A stretch of 64,000 bases of DNA from Paraprevotella xylaniphila YIT 11841 (GTDB lineage Bacteria > Bacteroidota > Bacteroidia > Bacteroidales > Bacteroidaceae). A program made the position numbers and the translations under genes. Positions within the stretch are counted from its first letter, which is position 1; each line of letters opens with the position of its first letter. Shown here in pieces: positions 1 to 9,414 of this stretch. Where the stretch lies: NCBI RefSeq assembly GCF_000205165.1, contig NZ_GL883869.1, positions 1 to 64,000 of the forward strand, read 5' to 3'. Below the pieces are notes generated by a model, which was not told where the DNA came from, searched no databases, and worked only from the letters and a program-made list of their open reading frames with translations.

Positions 1-1
1 A

Positions 2-274
2 CAGATGCTTTACGTCATCTTCAGCCTCCTGGGCATGTATGTGGACGTGGAAGTACGCACCCCGATGGGACGGGTGGACATGGTGATGCGCACGGCCACC
101 ACGCTCTACGTCGTGGAACTGAAACTGAACCAATCTGCCGAGGCCGCCATGCAACAGATTGACCTGAAGAACTATCCAGAACGCTTCGCCCTGTGCGGCT
201 TGCCCGTGGTGAAAGTTGGCATCAACTTCGACATGGAAAGGCATACCCTGAAAGATTGGGTAATCACTAACTAA
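2..274 (+). CDS. C-terminal part of PD-(D/E)XK nuclease-fold protein (DUF1703 / AAA-ATPase-like family), 5' truncated
   Basis: The reading frame is open from the window edge to a TAA at 272-274, so only the last 90 or so residues are visible. They show the core of a PD-(D/E)XK fold: an aspartate in the segment GRVDMVM, then a strand ending in VVELKLN, giving the D...E-x-K arrangement. This matches the C-terminal nuclease domain (PF08011-type) of the large AAA-ATPase-like proteins that occur in many copies in Bacteroidetes genomes and whose biological role is unsettled. The internal ATG at position 5 is not proposed as a start, because the coding frame continues upstream. The family call rests on fold motifs only. 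Confidence 0.7.
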   Translation, partial: QMLYVIFSLLGMYVDVEVRTPMGRVDMVMRTATTLYVVELKLNQSAEAAMQQIDLKNYPERFALCGLPVVKVGINFDMERHTLKDWVITN

Positions 275-291
275 AATACACCCAAGGGAAT

Positions 292-596
292 TTCCAAAAA
301 CATCCTTCATCCTTCAGGATGTATGTTAAATATCTATCATACAGCACATTAGAAACTGAACGATAAAATCTCATCTTTCAGTTCCCTTTCATGGCAGAAA
401 GCCGTCAAACGTTCTGCGCCAAATGATTTTTCAATCTAAGCCAAACGATTTTTCATTCTCCGCAGATTGGTTTTCCGTTCTCTTCCAAAGGAAATGAAAC
501 GTGGCTGAAGGATAGCTGAAACATCCTTCAGCCCATAACGCACAAACAATGAATCAATTAGCATGCATCCTGAAAGATGAAGGATGTTTTTGGGAA
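292..596. repeat. MITE-like element bounded by long inverted repeats
   Basis: The left arm (292-325) and the reverse complement of the right arm (562-596) match over about 34 bases with two mismatches and one gap; both contain AAAAACATCCTTCAT. Inside lies a perfect hairpin with 11-bp arms (GGCTGAAGGAT 503-513, ATCCTTCAGCC 523-533, 9-nt loop) and a direct repeat of a 20-mer (418-437 and 440-459, two mismatches). No open reading frame of note lies within. The structure fits a non-autonomous mobile repeat or a long structured transcript. No target-site duplication could be recognised with certainty. Confidence 0.55.
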
Positions 597-638
597 AACT
601 CTTATGTAGGAAGAGAGAGATAAGCTGATAATAAAACA

Positions 639-670
639 ATTGCGAATGGCGGATTTTATTCGTAACTTTG
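639..670 (+). promoter_or_regulatory. Bacteroidetes-type promoter of the GNAT gene
   Basis: ATTG at 639-642, a 20-nt spacer, and a -7 box TAACTTTG at 663-670. It lies 21 nt before the ATG at 692 and rules out the upstream in-frame TTG (668) as start, because that codon is part of the promoter. Confidence 0.7.
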
Positions 671-691
671 TCCATACAAAATATCCAAAAC

Positions 692-1171
692 ATGCACATT
701 ACAACTCCCATACGTACCACAGAGACTATTGAGGCACTGACCCGGCTGTGGGAAGCATCAGTACGGCAAAGCCACCATTTCCTGACAGAAAAGGACATAC
801 AAGCATTAAAACCATACGCAAAGGCCGGTCTCGAATCCATAGAAAACCTCTTTGTTTCATACGAGCAAAATGAAGCCACAGGATTTATCGGCATAGAAAA
901 AGACAAAATCGAAATGCTTTTCATCTCACCTGAATATTTCGGAAAAGGTATCGGGAAGCTACTGCTTACCATGGCTTGCGAGAAACTCGGCGTGCGATAT
1001 GTGGACGTAAACGAACAAAACCACAAGGCAGAAGGTTTCTACCGCCATTTGGGGTTCCAAACTTTTGAACGCACGGAAACAGACGAGCAAGGTAACCCAT
1101 TCCCTATCCTGAAAATGAAACGAGTACCCCTACCTCCCCCTACATATCAGATAGAAAGAGAAACGAAATAG
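692..1171 (+). CDS. GNAT family N-acetyltransferase, YjaB-like
   Basis: A 159-residue protein of the Gcn5-related acetyltransferase family, predicted cytosolic, transferring acetyl from acetyl-CoA to an amine. The acetyl-CoA pyrophosphate-binding motif A is visible (segment GKGIGKLLLTMA), followed by VNEQNHKAEGFYRHLGF, the motif B region with the usual Tyr. The order WEASVRQSHHFL, then EMLFISPE, then VNEQN resembles the E. coli YjaB subgroup. The start is the ATG at 692, because an upstream TTG in frame falls inside the -7 promoter box. It is monocistronic between a MITE-like repeat and slyD, which has its own promoter. The substrate is unknown. Confidence 0.85.
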   Translation: MHITTPIRTTETIEALTRLWEASVRQSHHFLTEKDIQALKPYAKAGLESIENLFVSYEQNEATGFIGIEKDKIEMLFISPEYFGKGIGKLLLTMACEKLGVRYVDVNEQNHKAEGFYRHLGFQTFERTETDEQGNPFPILKMKRVPLPPPTYQIERETK

Positions 1172-1203
1172 GGCTTTAAAACCATCAAAACAAGCCATCC
1201 GCT

Positions 1204-1233
1204 TTTGTTTGTCATTTATTTCCTGTAACTTTG
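1204..1233 (+). promoter_or_regulatory. Bacteroidetes-type promoter of slyD
   Basis: TTTG at 1204-1207, 18-nt spacer, -7 box TAACTTTG at 1226-1233, 30 nt before the ATG at 1264. The in-frame TTG at 1231 is part of the -7 box and is not a start. Confidence 0.65.
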
Positions 1234-1263
1234 CAACTCTTTATCATTAATAATAGGATATAT

Positions 1264-1869
1264 ATGGATACGACACCCAACAAGTACATCACCGTCGCAT
1301 ACGAACTCTATACGGATTTCGACGGGAAAAAAGAATTAGTGGAAAAAGCTCCTATTGAGCACCCTTTCCAGTTTATTTCGGATATGGGCACAACTTTAGA
1401 TGCTTTTGAAGCACAAATCAAACCGTTACAGAAAGGAGAGAAATTCAATTTCACACTGTCCGTAGAAGAAGCTTACGGTGAGTATGAACAGGAACGCGTA
1501 CTGGAACTGAACAAAGATGTATTCAAAATAAACGGACATTTTGACAAAGAGCATATTTATCCGGGAAGCGTGGTACCCTTGATGAATGCAGACGGAGCAC
1601 GTTTTAACGGAACAATCACAGACGTGAAAGAAGATACCGTAACCGTAGACCTGAATCATCCCTTAGCCGGAAAAGCATTGAACTTCATCGGTGAAGTCAC
1701 TGAAAATCGCGATGCGACAAAAGACGAAATACAAGGCATGCTCAACATGCTGAGCGGCGAAGGAGGTTGCGAATGCGGATGCGACAGTTGTGGTGGAGGT
1801 TGCGGAGACGATTGCGGCTGTGACGGGCATCATCACGAAGAGAGTTGCGGATGCGGACATTGCCATTAA
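1264..1869 (+). CDS. slyD: FKBP-type peptidyl-prolyl cis-trans isomerase SlyD with metal-binding tail
   Basis: A 201-residue cytosolic prolyl isomerase and chaperone. The FKBP half-domains flank an inserted chaperone flap (about residues 70-125). The core contains GTTLDAFEAQ, EEAYGEY and DLNHPLAGKALNF, typical of SlyD. After residue 165 comes a cysteine/histidine-rich tail with ten Cys and five His in about 35 residues, the counterpart of the nickel/zinc-binding tail of E. coli SlyD, so a metallochaperone role is plausible. The ATG at 1264 is chosen because the earlier TTG lies in the promoter. It is followed 39 nt later by aroC and could be cotranscribed with it. Confidence 0.93.
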   Translation: MDTTPNKYITVAYELYTDFDGKKELVEKAPIEHPFQFISDMGTTLDAFEAQIKPLQKGEKFNFTLSVEEAYGEYEQERVLELNKDVFKINGHFDKEHIYPGSVVPLMNADGARFNGTITDVKEDTVTVDLNHPLAGKALNFIGEVTENRDATKDEIQGMLNMLSGEGGCECGCDSCGGGCGDDCGCDGHHHEESCGCGHCH

Positions 1870-1908
1870 AAAACGGCATCTGTATATTTTATATCGGAAG
1901 GGTGAGAC

Positions 1909-2985
1909 ATGAGCAATACATTCGGTAACATATTCCGGCTGACGACTTTCGGGGAGAGCCACGGGCCTGGAATAGGCGGAATCATCGACGGATTTCCGGC
2001 CAGTATCGACATCGACCAGAACTTCATACAACGCGAATTGGACCGTCGTCGGCCGGGACAAAGCAGAATCACGACTCCCCGCAAAGAAGCGGACAAGGTG
2101 GAACTGCTGTCCGGAGTGTTCGAAGGCAAATCTACCGGGTGCCCTATCGGCTTCCTGGTACGCAACACCAACCAACATTCCAATGATTACGACAACATAC
2201 GCAACCTGTACCGACCATCACATGCCGATTTCACCTACACTCAAAAATACGGCTTGCGTGACCATACGGGTGGAGGACGTTCTTCGGCACGTGAAACCAT
2301 AGCACGTTGCGTGGGCGGTGCCTTGGCAAAACTGGCTCTCAAACAAATCGGAGTGGAAATCTATGCCTATACCTCACAAGTGGGTAACATAGCTTTGGAA
2401 CACGATTATACGCATTACGACCCGGCACAAATCGAAACGAACGATGTACGTTGCCCGGATACGGAAAAAGCCGCTGCCATGGAAAGCCTCATTTCGGAAG
2501 TCAAAGCAAAAGGAGATACAATCGGAGGTATCATCACGGGAGTAATCCGCCATTGCCCCATAGGGTTGGGTGAACCGGCTTTCAGCAAACTCCATGCTGC
2601 ATTGGGAGGTGCCATGTTGGGCATCAACGCCGTAAAAGGATTCGAATACGGACGAGGGTTTGCCGGAGTAAGCCAACGGGGAAGTGAACAAAATGATGTC
2701 TTCATAGCAAAAAATGGAACCATCGGAACACGCACCAACAATAGCGGAGGCATACAAGGCGGAATCAGCAACGGACAAGACATCTATTTCAGGGTGGCTT
2801 TCAAGCCAGTCGCTACCATCCTGATGGAACAGGAAACCGTAACACTGGACGGAACCCCGACGATCATAAAAGCTCGCGGACGGCACGATGCCTGCGTACT
2901 TCCTCGTGCGGTACCTGTGGTAGAAGCTATGGCGGCCATGACGATTCTGGATTATTACCTGCTCAACAAAACCACGCATTTATAA
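1909..2985 (+). CDS. aroC: Chorismate synthase
   Basis: A 358-residue enzyme that converts 5-enolpyruvylshikimate-3-phosphate to chorismate, the last common step of aromatic amino acid synthesis, with reduced FMN as cofactor. All three family signatures are visible: [16 protein letters not shown] near the N terminus, [14 protein letters not shown] around residue 125, and [18 protein letters not shown] near the C terminus. The FMN-contacting loop [15 protein letters not shown] is also present. The length is normal for the family. The gene starts 39 nt after slyD; a short AT-rich spacer and an independent small transcription unit follow. Confidence 0.97.
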   Translation: MSNTFGNIFRLTTFGESHGPGIGGIIDGFPASIDIDQNFIQRELDRRRPGQSRITTPRKEADKVELLSGVFEGKSTGCPIGFLVRNTNQHSNDYDNIRNLYRPSHADFTYTQKYGLRDHTGGGRSSARETIARCVGGALAKLALKQIGVEIYAYTSQVGNIALEHDYTHYDPAQIETNDVRCPDTEKAAAMESLISEVKAKGDTIGGIITGVIRHCPIGLGEPAFSKLHAALGGAMLGINAVKGFEYGRGFAGVSQRGSEQNDVFIAKNGTIGTRTNNSGGIQGGISNGQDIYFRVAFKPVATILMEQETVTLDGTPTIIKARGRHDACVLPRAVPVVEAMAAMTILDYYLLNKTTHL

Positions 2986-3043
2986 TTGCAACGGAGAAAA
3001 ATACCCGGATTCGTAGAAAAAAGCAGTTATTTCGCAGATTCTA

Positions 3044-3075
3044 TTTGGATGCGGCCGAAGGAATAACTATCTTTG
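3044..3075 (+). promoter_or_regulatory. Strong promoter of a putative small RNA
   Basis: TTTG at 3044-3047, 20-nt spacer, -7 box TATCTTTG at 3068-3075: a close match to the Bacteroidetes housekeeping consensus. It is followed not by a gene but by a hairpin terminator about 75-105 nt further on. Confidence 0.7.
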
Positions 3076-3081
3076 AAACGT

Positions 3082-3181
3082 AAAGGATATAAAGTTGTGA
3101 AACTTTAAGATAGCTTAGTTAAAAGTTTAGTTTAGTTTTTGTGTTGGTATCCCGCCTCGGTTTTGAGGCGGGATATTTTTT
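3082..3181 (+). ncRNA. Putative orphan small RNA, about 100 nt
   Basis: Between the promoter at 3044-3075 and the terminator at 3148-3181 there is no reading frame longer than a few codons. The predicted transcript has a 5' AU hairpin (AAAGTT 3091-3096 and AACTTT 3101-3106 around GTGA), an unstructured AU-rich middle (TAGTTAAAAGTTTAGTTTAG), and a GC-rich terminator stem. This promoter-short RNA-terminator layout is typical of bacterial small RNAs. No Rfam family was recognised. The 5' end is estimated from the -7 box. Confidence 0.55.
3148..3181 (+). terminator. Intrinsic terminator
   Basis: Perfect 11-bp stem (TATCCCGCCTC 3148-3158, GAGGCGGGATA 3165-3175) with a 6-nt loop, followed by six T (3176-3181). 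It ends the putative small RNA and any read-through from aroC. The stretch from 3182 to 3402 holds no gene that I can see. Confidence 0.85.
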
Positions 3182-3402
3182 CCCACATGTTCCTTTTTCT
3201 ACCTTTCTCTTTCAGCAGTTTGAAAAGGAGCCAACCTCACCAAATCCATTGTATTTTTATAAGGACAACTGCAAGGTTGTAATCTAAAAAACAAAACAAC
3301 CATTTTCATACCTATTCGTAACTATTTTGCATAAATTTTATCCGAATCATCAGTTTTGAAAAATATCTTTTCTTTTTCTCAAGAAAAACCGGATTACGCC
3401 CC

Positions 3403-3433
3403 ATTGCATTTTGGCAATCAATTAGTACTTTTG
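3403..3433 (+). promoter_or_regulatory. Promoter of the gltB operon
   Basis: ATTG at 3403-3406, 19-nt spacer, -7 box TACTTTTG at 3426-3433, 46 nt before the gltB ATG. Confidence 0.6.
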
Positions 3434-3479
3434 CAAAACAAAACGTCACGATACAACAAAATAATATCGCATATAGATT

Positions 3480-6400
3480 ATGAAACAAGAAAAACAAAAT
3501 CCTTTTATCAAATATAACGGCATTAAAGATGCAAAGAAGCACATCCACAAGGCAAGTGGATTGTACGACGCCTCGAACGAACATGACGCATGCGGAGTAG
3601 GTATGATTGTGGACATACACGGCAACAAATCCCATGAATTAGTGGATTCTGCCCTTAAAGTGTTGGAAAACATGAAGCACAGGGGGGCGGAAGGCGCCGA
3701 CAACAAGACGGGCGACGGGGCAGGCATCATGCTCCAAATCCCCCATGAATTCATCCTCCTGCAAGGCATCCCCGTCCCGGAAAAAGGAAAATACGGCACA
3801 GGGCTTGTCTTCCTGCCCAAGGACGGGCAGGAGCAATCCCACATGCTAAGCATCATGATTGAGGAGATAGAACGGGAAGGCTTGAACCTGATGCACTTGC
3901 GCAACGTGCCGGTCAATTCGTCTATCCTTGGAAAAGACGCATTGGGCACGGAACCAAGCATCAAGCAAGTATTCATCACCGGTTCCACTGATACGGAGAA
4001 CTTGGAACGCACCCTATATATAATAAGGAAGAGGATTGAGAACCGCATACATCACAAAGATTTCTATATCGTATCCCTGTCGAGCAAGAATATCGTGTAC
4101 AAAGGAATGCTGTCGTCCGTACAAGTGAGGGAATACTTCCCCGACCTGACCCAACCGTACTTCACCAGTGGGTTGGCCGTCGTGCATTCCCGATTCAGCA
4201 CCAATACCTTCCCGACCTGGAGCCTGGCGCAGCCTTTCCGCCTGTTGGCGCATAACGGTGAAATCAACACCATACGGGGCAACCGAGCTTGGATGGAGGC
4301 ACGGGAAAGCGTGCTCTCCACACCCACGCTTGGCAACGTGAAACAAATCAGGCCCATCATCCAACCCGGCATGAGCGACAGTGCCTCGTTGGACAACGTG
4401 TTGGAATTCTTCGTCATGTCCGGCCTGAGCCTGCCCCACGCCATGGCCATGTTGGTGCCGGAATCCTTCAACGACAAGAACCCTATCAGCGAAGACCTGA
4501 AGGCTTTCTATGAGTACCACTCCATCCTGATGGAACCGTGGGACGGCCCGGCCGCCCTGCTCTTCAGTGACGGACGCTATGCCGGAGGCATGCTCGACCG
4601 CAACGGCCTGCGCCCTGCCCGTTACCTGATAACGCGGAACGACATGATGGTCGTGGCCAGCGAGGCAGGCACCATCCACTTCGAGCCGGGGGACATCAAG
4701 GAAAAAGGACGGTTGCAACCGGGCAAAATACTCTTGGTGGACACCCAAGAGGGAAAAATATACTATGACGGGGAACTGAAAGTCCAGTTGGCTGCTGCCA
4801 AGCCCTATCAGCAATGGCTCTCCACGAACCGTATAGAACTGGACACGCTGCGAAGTGGGCGGAAAGTTGAAAACAATGTGGAGGACTACAGTCGCAAGCT
4901 GCGTAACTTCGGCTATACGCGCGAAGATATCGAACGCACACTCATCCCGATGGCAACGAACGGAGCGGAGCCGACCGCTTCCATGGGGAACGACACCCCC
5001 GTTGCCGTGCTCTCCGACAAGCCTCAACTGCTGTTCAACTATTTCCGCCAACAGTTTGCCCAAGTGACCAACCCTCCCATCGACCCGATCCGCGAGGAAC
5101 TGGTCATGTCGCTGAGCGAGTACATCGGTGCCGTGGGTATGAACATCCTGTTGCCGAGCGAAGCACACTGCAAAATGGTACGCTTGCCTCATCCTGCATT
5201 GACCAACACCCAGTTGGATATCCTGTGCAACATACGTTACAAGGGGTTCAACACCGTGAAGCTCCCCATCCTGTTCGACGTGCACGGAGGGAAGGCTGCC
5301 TTGCAAGAAGCCTTGTCCACCTTATGCAAGCAAGCGGAAGCGTCCGTCGACGAAGGAGTGAACTACATTATCCTGTCCGACCGCGGAGTGGATGCCGGAC
5401 ACGCAGCCATCCCCTCGCTGTTGGCCGTAAGTGCCGTACACCACCATTTGATTTCCGTACAGAAACGCGTGCAGACCGCACTGATTATCGAAAGCGGTGA
5501 AATCCGTGAGGTCATGCACGCGGCCCTGCTGTTGGGTTACGGGGCAAGTGCCATCAATCCCTATATGGCTTTTGCCGTATTAGACGATTTGGTCAAGCGA
5601 CACGAAATACAGATGAATTACGAAACAGCAGAGAAAAACTACATCAAGGCTATCTGCAAAGGATTGTACAAGGTGATGAGCAAGATGGGCATCAGCACGA
5701 TACGTTCTTACCGAGGTGCCAAAATATTCGAAGCTGTCGGACTCAGTGAGGAATTACTGAAAACCTATTTCGGCACGCCGGCCTCTACCATCGGTGGCAT
5801 ACGGTTGGAGGAAATCGCAAAAGACTATACCATTTTCCACGATGCCGGTTTCCGGCTCACAGAACCCGGGCACCTCTTGCCCCATACCGGACTGTTCTCT
5901 TTCCGCAAAGATGGCGAGCAACATGCCTGGAATCCTGAAACCATATCAGCCCTGCAAATCGCCACGCGCCTTGGCAGTTACAAGAAATTCAAGGAATTCA
6001 CGAAGATGGTGGACGGGAAAAAACAGCCGATATTCCTGCGCGATTTCTTCGGGTTCAAACGTAACCCCGTCGACATCAACAAGGTAGAACCCGTGGAGGA
6101 CATCGTCAAGCATTTCGTCACCGGTGCCATGTCGTTCGGTGCCATCAGCAAGGAAGCCCACGAAGCCCTGGCATTGGCCATGAACGAGCTTGGCACCCGA
6201 AGCAATACGGGAGAAGGCGGGGAAGACAACGCCCGTTTCCATGAGACATACGAAGGCATCCCTCTTTGCAGCAAGACCAAGCAGGTGGCATCCGGACGTT
6301 TCGGTGTCACGACCGAATACCTCGCCAATGCCGAAGAGATACAAATCAAAGTAGCACAAGGTGCCAAACCGGGGGAAGGTGGCCAACTTCCGGGTTTCAA

Positions 6401-8015
6401 AGTGGATGAGGTGATTGCCAAAACGCGCCACTCCATTCCGGGCATATCCCTGATTTCTCCCCCGCCCCACCACGACATCTACTCCATCGAAGATTTGGCA
6501 CAACTGATTTTCGACCTGAAGAATGTCAACCCACAAGCTCGAATCAGCGTAAAACTGGTAGCCGAAAGTGGGGTCGGCACGATAGCCGCCGGAGTGGCCA
6601 AGGCCAAGGCCGACCTGATTGTCATCTCGGGCGCGGAAGGTGGAACGGGTGCTTCGCCTGCGTCATCCATGCGTTATGCGGGCATCTCTCCGGAAATCGG
6701 TCTTAGTGAGACCCAACAGACTTTGGTACTCAACGGACTGCGCGGACAAGTACGCCTGCAAACCGACGGACAACTCAAAACAGGGCGCGACATCATCGGC
6801 ATGGCCCTCCTCGGGGCCGAAGAATTCGGCTTCGGCACGACCGTGCTTATCGTATTAGGATGCGTCATGATGCGCAAATGCCACACCAACGCCTGCCCAG
6901 TCGGGGTCGCCACCCAAGACCCGGTATTGCGCAGCCATTTCCGAGGACACTATAAATATGTGGTGAATTATTTCCGCTTTTTGGCCGAAGAAGTACGCGA
7001 ATACTTGGCAGAAATGGGATTCACACGACTGGAAGACATCGTGGGGCGCACTGACCTCATCGAAATTAAGCCTGTGGAAAAAGAGACAAAAATTGGGCTG
7101 TTGGACTTCAGCCGCCTATTACACAAGGTGGAAAGCAATACGGCCATCCATCACGTATGCGAACAAAAGCATGAAATCAGCCACGTGAAAGACGTGGAAA
7201 TCATAGCCTCAGCCACAGAAGCCCTCGAACATGGCAAGGAAGTATCCTTGGAATACGCCATCGCCAACACCGACCGCTCCGTAGGAGCCATGCTGTCAGG
7301 TGCCGTAGCCACACGGTATGGCAACGAAGGGCTTCCTGAACAAACCATCAACGTGAAATTCAAAGGTTCCGCCGGACAAAGCTTCGGGGCGTTCCTAGCC
7401 CACGGCATCTGCTTCAAACTGGAAGGCGAGGCAAACGATTACTTGGGCAAAGGGTTGAGCGGCGGACTGATTTCCGTCTGTCCTCCCGTGCGTTCCAACT
7501 TCGATGCGGAAAAGAACACTATTGCGGGCAACACGCTGCTATATGGTGCCACGAGCGGCGAGGTCTACATCAACGGCCGGGCCGGCGAACGTTTTGCCGT
7601 ACGCAACTCCGGAGCCATCGCCGTCGTGGAAGGTGTGGGAGACCACTGCTGCGAATACATGACAGGGGGGCGCGTGGTCGTGTTAGGCGAAACCGGACGC
7701 AATTTCGCTGCCGGCATGAGCGGGGGCGTGGCATACGTTTGGGACAAAAGCCATACGTTCGACTACTTCTGCAACATGGAAATGGTGGAACTTTCGCTTT
7801 TGGAAAACTCCACCTCACGCAAAGAGCTGCATGAACTTGTCCGCCAACACTACCTCTACACCGGTTCGAGCCTGGCCCGCACCATGCTGGACGACTGGAA
7901 TCACTACGTAGACGAGTTCATACAAGTCACACCCATCGAATACAAGCGCGTACTGGCAGAAGAGCAAATGCGCAAACTGCAACAAAAAATAGCAGACGTA
8001 CAACGGGATTACTAA
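3480..8015 (+). CDS. gltB: Glutamate synthase large subunit
   Basis: A 1,511-residue alpha subunit of NADPH-type glutamate synthase (GOGAT), which uses ammonia released from glutamine to aminate 2-oxoglutarate. It begins with a short propeptide; the catalytic cysteine of the class II amidotransferase domain is Cys38 (HDACGVGM), expected to become the N terminus after cleavage. A central linker domain and the FMN-binding synthase barrel follow. The 3Fe-4S cysteines are Cys1128, Cys1134 and Cys1139 (C-x5-C-x4-C, ending CPVGVATQD). The C-terminal third is the GxGxG beta-helix (SGAIAVVEGVGDHCCEYMTGG). gltD starts 34 nt downstream. Confidence 0.98.
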   Translation: MKQEKQNPFIKYNGIKDAKKHIHKASGLYDASNEHDACGVGMIVDIHGNKSHELVDSALKVLENMKHRGAEGADNKTGDGAGIMLQIPHEFILLQGIPVPEKGKYGTGLVFLPKDGQEQSHMLSIMIEEIEREGLNLMHLRNVPVNSSILGKDALGTEPSIKQVFITGSTDTENLERTLYIIRKRIENRIHHKDFYIVSLSSKNIVYKGMLSSVQVREYFPDLTQPYFTSGLAVVHSRFSTNTFPTWSLAQPFRLLAHNGEINTIRGNRAWMEARESVLSTPTLGNVKQIRPIIQPGMSDSASLDNVLEFFVMSGLSLPHAMAMLVPESFNDKNPISEDLKAFYEYHSILMEPWDGPAALLFSDGRYAGGMLDRNGLRPARYLITRNDMMVVASEAGTIHFEPGDIKEKGRLQPGKILLVDTQEGKIYYDGELKVQLAAAKPYQQWLSTNRIELDTLRSGRKVENNVEDYSRKLRNFGYTREDIERTLIPMATNGAEPTASMGNDTPVAVLSDKPQLLFNYFRQQFAQVTNPPIDPIREELVMSLSEYIGAVGMNILLPSEAHCKMVRLPHPALTNTQLDILCNIRYKGFNTVKLPILFDVHGGKAALQEALSTLCKQAEASVDEGVNYIILSDRGVDAGHAAIPSLLAVSAVHHHLISVQKRVQTALIIESGEIREVMHAALLLGYGASAINPYMAFAVLDDLVKRHEIQMNYETAEKNYIKAICKGLYKVMSKMGISTIRSYRGAKIFEAVGLSEELLKTYFGTPASTIGGIRLEEIAKDYTIFHDAGFRLTEPGHLLPHTGLFSFRKDGEQHAWNPETISALQIATRLGSYKKFKEFTKMVDGKKQPIFLRDFFGFKRNPVDINKVEPVEDIVKHFVTGAMSFGAISKEAHEALALAMNELGTRSNTGEGGEDNARFHETYEGIPLCSKTKQVASGRFGVTTEYLANAEEIQIKVAQGAKPGEGGQLPGFKVDEVIAKTRHSIPGISLISPPPHHDIYSIEDLAQLIFDLKNVNPQARISVKLVAESGVGTIAAGVAKAKADLIVISGAEGGTGASPASSMRYAGISPEIGLSETQQTLVLNGLRGQVRLQTDGQLKTGRDIIGMALLGAEEFGFGTTVLIVLGCVMMRKCHTNACPVGVATQDPVLRSHFRGHYKYVVNYFRFLAEEVREYLAEMGFTRLEDIVGRTDLIEIKPVEKETKIGLLDFSRLLHKVESNTAIHHVCEQKHEISHVKDVEIIASATEALEHGKEVSLEYAIANTDRSVGAMLSGAVATRYGNEGLPEQTINVKFKGSAGQSFGAFLAHGICFKLEGEANDYLGKGLSGGLISVCPPVRSNFDAEKNTIAGNTLLYGATSGEVYINGRAGERFAVRNSGAIAVVEGVGDHCCEYMTGGRVVVLGETGRNFAAGMSGGVAYVWDKSHTFDYFCNMEMVELSLLENSTSRKELHELVRQHYLYTGSSLARTMLDDWNHYVDEFIQVTPIEYKRVLAEEQMRKLQQKIADVQRDY

Positions 8016-8049
8016 CAGAATCGACAAACGACAAAAAATAAAGAAAAAA

Positions 8050-9414
8050 ATGGGAAACCCTAAAGCATTCCTCACCATATCGCGGCAGGAAGCCGGCTAC
8101 CGCCCGGTGCACGACCGCATCAACGACTTCGGAGAAGTGGAACAGACCCTGAACACCAGTGACCGCAAACTGCAAGCCTCACGCTGCATGGATTGCGGAG
8201 TGCCTTTCTGCCACTGGGCATGCCCCTTAGGTAACCGTCCGCCCGAGTTCCAAGATGCGCTTTACAAAGGCAAATGGGAAGAAGCATACGAAATCCTGTC
8301 CCAAACCAACGATTTTCCGGAATTCACCGGGCGCATCTGCCCTGCGCTCTGCGAGAAAAGCTGCGTGCTGAAACTGGCCATCGATGCCCCGGTCACCATC
8401 CGTGAGGATGAGGCGGCCATCATCGAAGCAGCTTTCCGCGAAGGTTATGTCAAACCGAAGACCTACCCACGAAACGGGAAGAAAGTGGCCGTCGTAGGTT
8501 CCGGCCCGGCAGGCATGGCTGCCGCCAACCAACTGAACCGCATAGGGTATGAAGTAACGGTATTTGAAAAGGATGAAAGCGTGGGCGGATTACTACGCTT
8601 CGGGATTCCGAACTTTAAACTCAACAAGGCCATCATAGACAGGAGAATAGAAATCATGAAAGCTGAAGGCGTCATCTTCAAGACAAACTCACCCGTAGAC
8701 ATGGAACACCTGCCCGAGGGTTTCGACGCTTACTGTATTTGCACGGGAACGCCACAGGCACGCGACCTTGACATCCCGGGACGCAACCTCAAAGGCATAC
8801 ACTTCGCATTGGAAATGCTGGCCCAACAAAACCGGATTTTGGCCGGACAGACCTTCGGCAAGGAAGAACGCATAAACGCCAAAGGCAAACATGTGGTCGT
8901 CATCGGTGGCGGAGATACGGGAAGCGACTGCATCGGTACAAGCAACCGACAGGGTGCGGCCAATGTCACCCAAATCGAAATCATGCCGAAACCTCCGGTA
9001 GGCCATAACCCTGCCACACCATGGCCGCAATGGCCCGTAATCTTAAAGACCAGTTCCAGCCACGAAGAAGGATGCACACGCCGGTGGTGCCTGACCTCCA
9101 ACCGTTTCATCGGCACGAAAGACGGCCGGGTTTGCGGTGTGGAAGTGGAAGAAGTGGAGTGGGTTCCCAATCCGGACGGAGGCCGTCCCGTCATGCGCCC
9201 TACTGGGAAAAAGGAAACTCTCAAGGCTGACCTCGTGCTGTTGGCCATGGGATTCCTCAAGCCCCAACAGCCGGCATTCGCAAGCAATGTTTTCGTGGCC
9301 GGAGACGCGGCCACCGGTGCTAGCCTCGTAGTCCGCTGCATCGCAGGAGGACGCAAAGCGGCCCAAGACATCAACGCTTACTTAACAAAAGCTTTAACGC
9401 CATGTGTGGAATAA
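8050..9414 (+). CDS. gltD: Glutamate synthase small subunit
   Basis: A 454-residue beta subunit that moves electrons from NAD(P)H through FAD and 4Fe-4S clusters to GltB. The N-terminal cluster cysteines are visible: Cys46, 49, 54 and 58 (CMDCGVPFCHWAC) and Cys97, 101 and 105 (CPALCEKSC). Two dinucleotide-binding motifs follow: VVGSGPAGMAAANQL for FAD and VVIGGGDTGSDC for NAD(P)H, then GDAATGASLVVRCIAGG near the end. The 3' end overlaps asnB by 13 nt, so the two are probably translationally coupled. Confidence 0.97.
   Translation: MGNPKAFLTISRQEAGYRPVHDRINDFGEVEQTLNTSDRKLQASRCMDCGVPFCHWACPLGNRPPEFQDALYKGKWEEAYEILSQTNDFPEFTGRICPALCEKSCVLKLAIDAPVTIREDEAAIIEAAFREGYVKPKTYPRNGKKVAVVGSGPAGMAAANQLNRIGYEVTVFEKDESVGGLLRFGIPNFKLNKAIIDRRIEIMKAEGVIFKTNSPVDMEHLPEGFDAYCICTGTPQARDLDIPGRNLKGIHFALEMLAQQNRILAGQTFGKEERINAKGKHVVVIGGGDTGSDCIGTSNRQGAANVTQIEIMPKPPVGHNPATPWPQWPVILKTSSSHEEGCTRRWCLTSNRFIGTKDGRVCGVEVEEVEWVPNPDGGRPVMRPTGKKETLKADLVLLAMGFLKPQQPAFASNVFVAGDAATGASLVVRCIAGGRKAAQDINAYLTKALTPCVE

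Noticed and set aside
668-691. TTG start for the GNAT gene
   Set aside because: The codon is part of the -7 promoter box TAACTTTG; the ATG at 692 is the plausible start. The same reasoning removes the TTG at 1231 for slyD.
4014-5306. 430-residue open frame on the - strand
   Set aside because: It is antisense to gltB and has no recognisable features.
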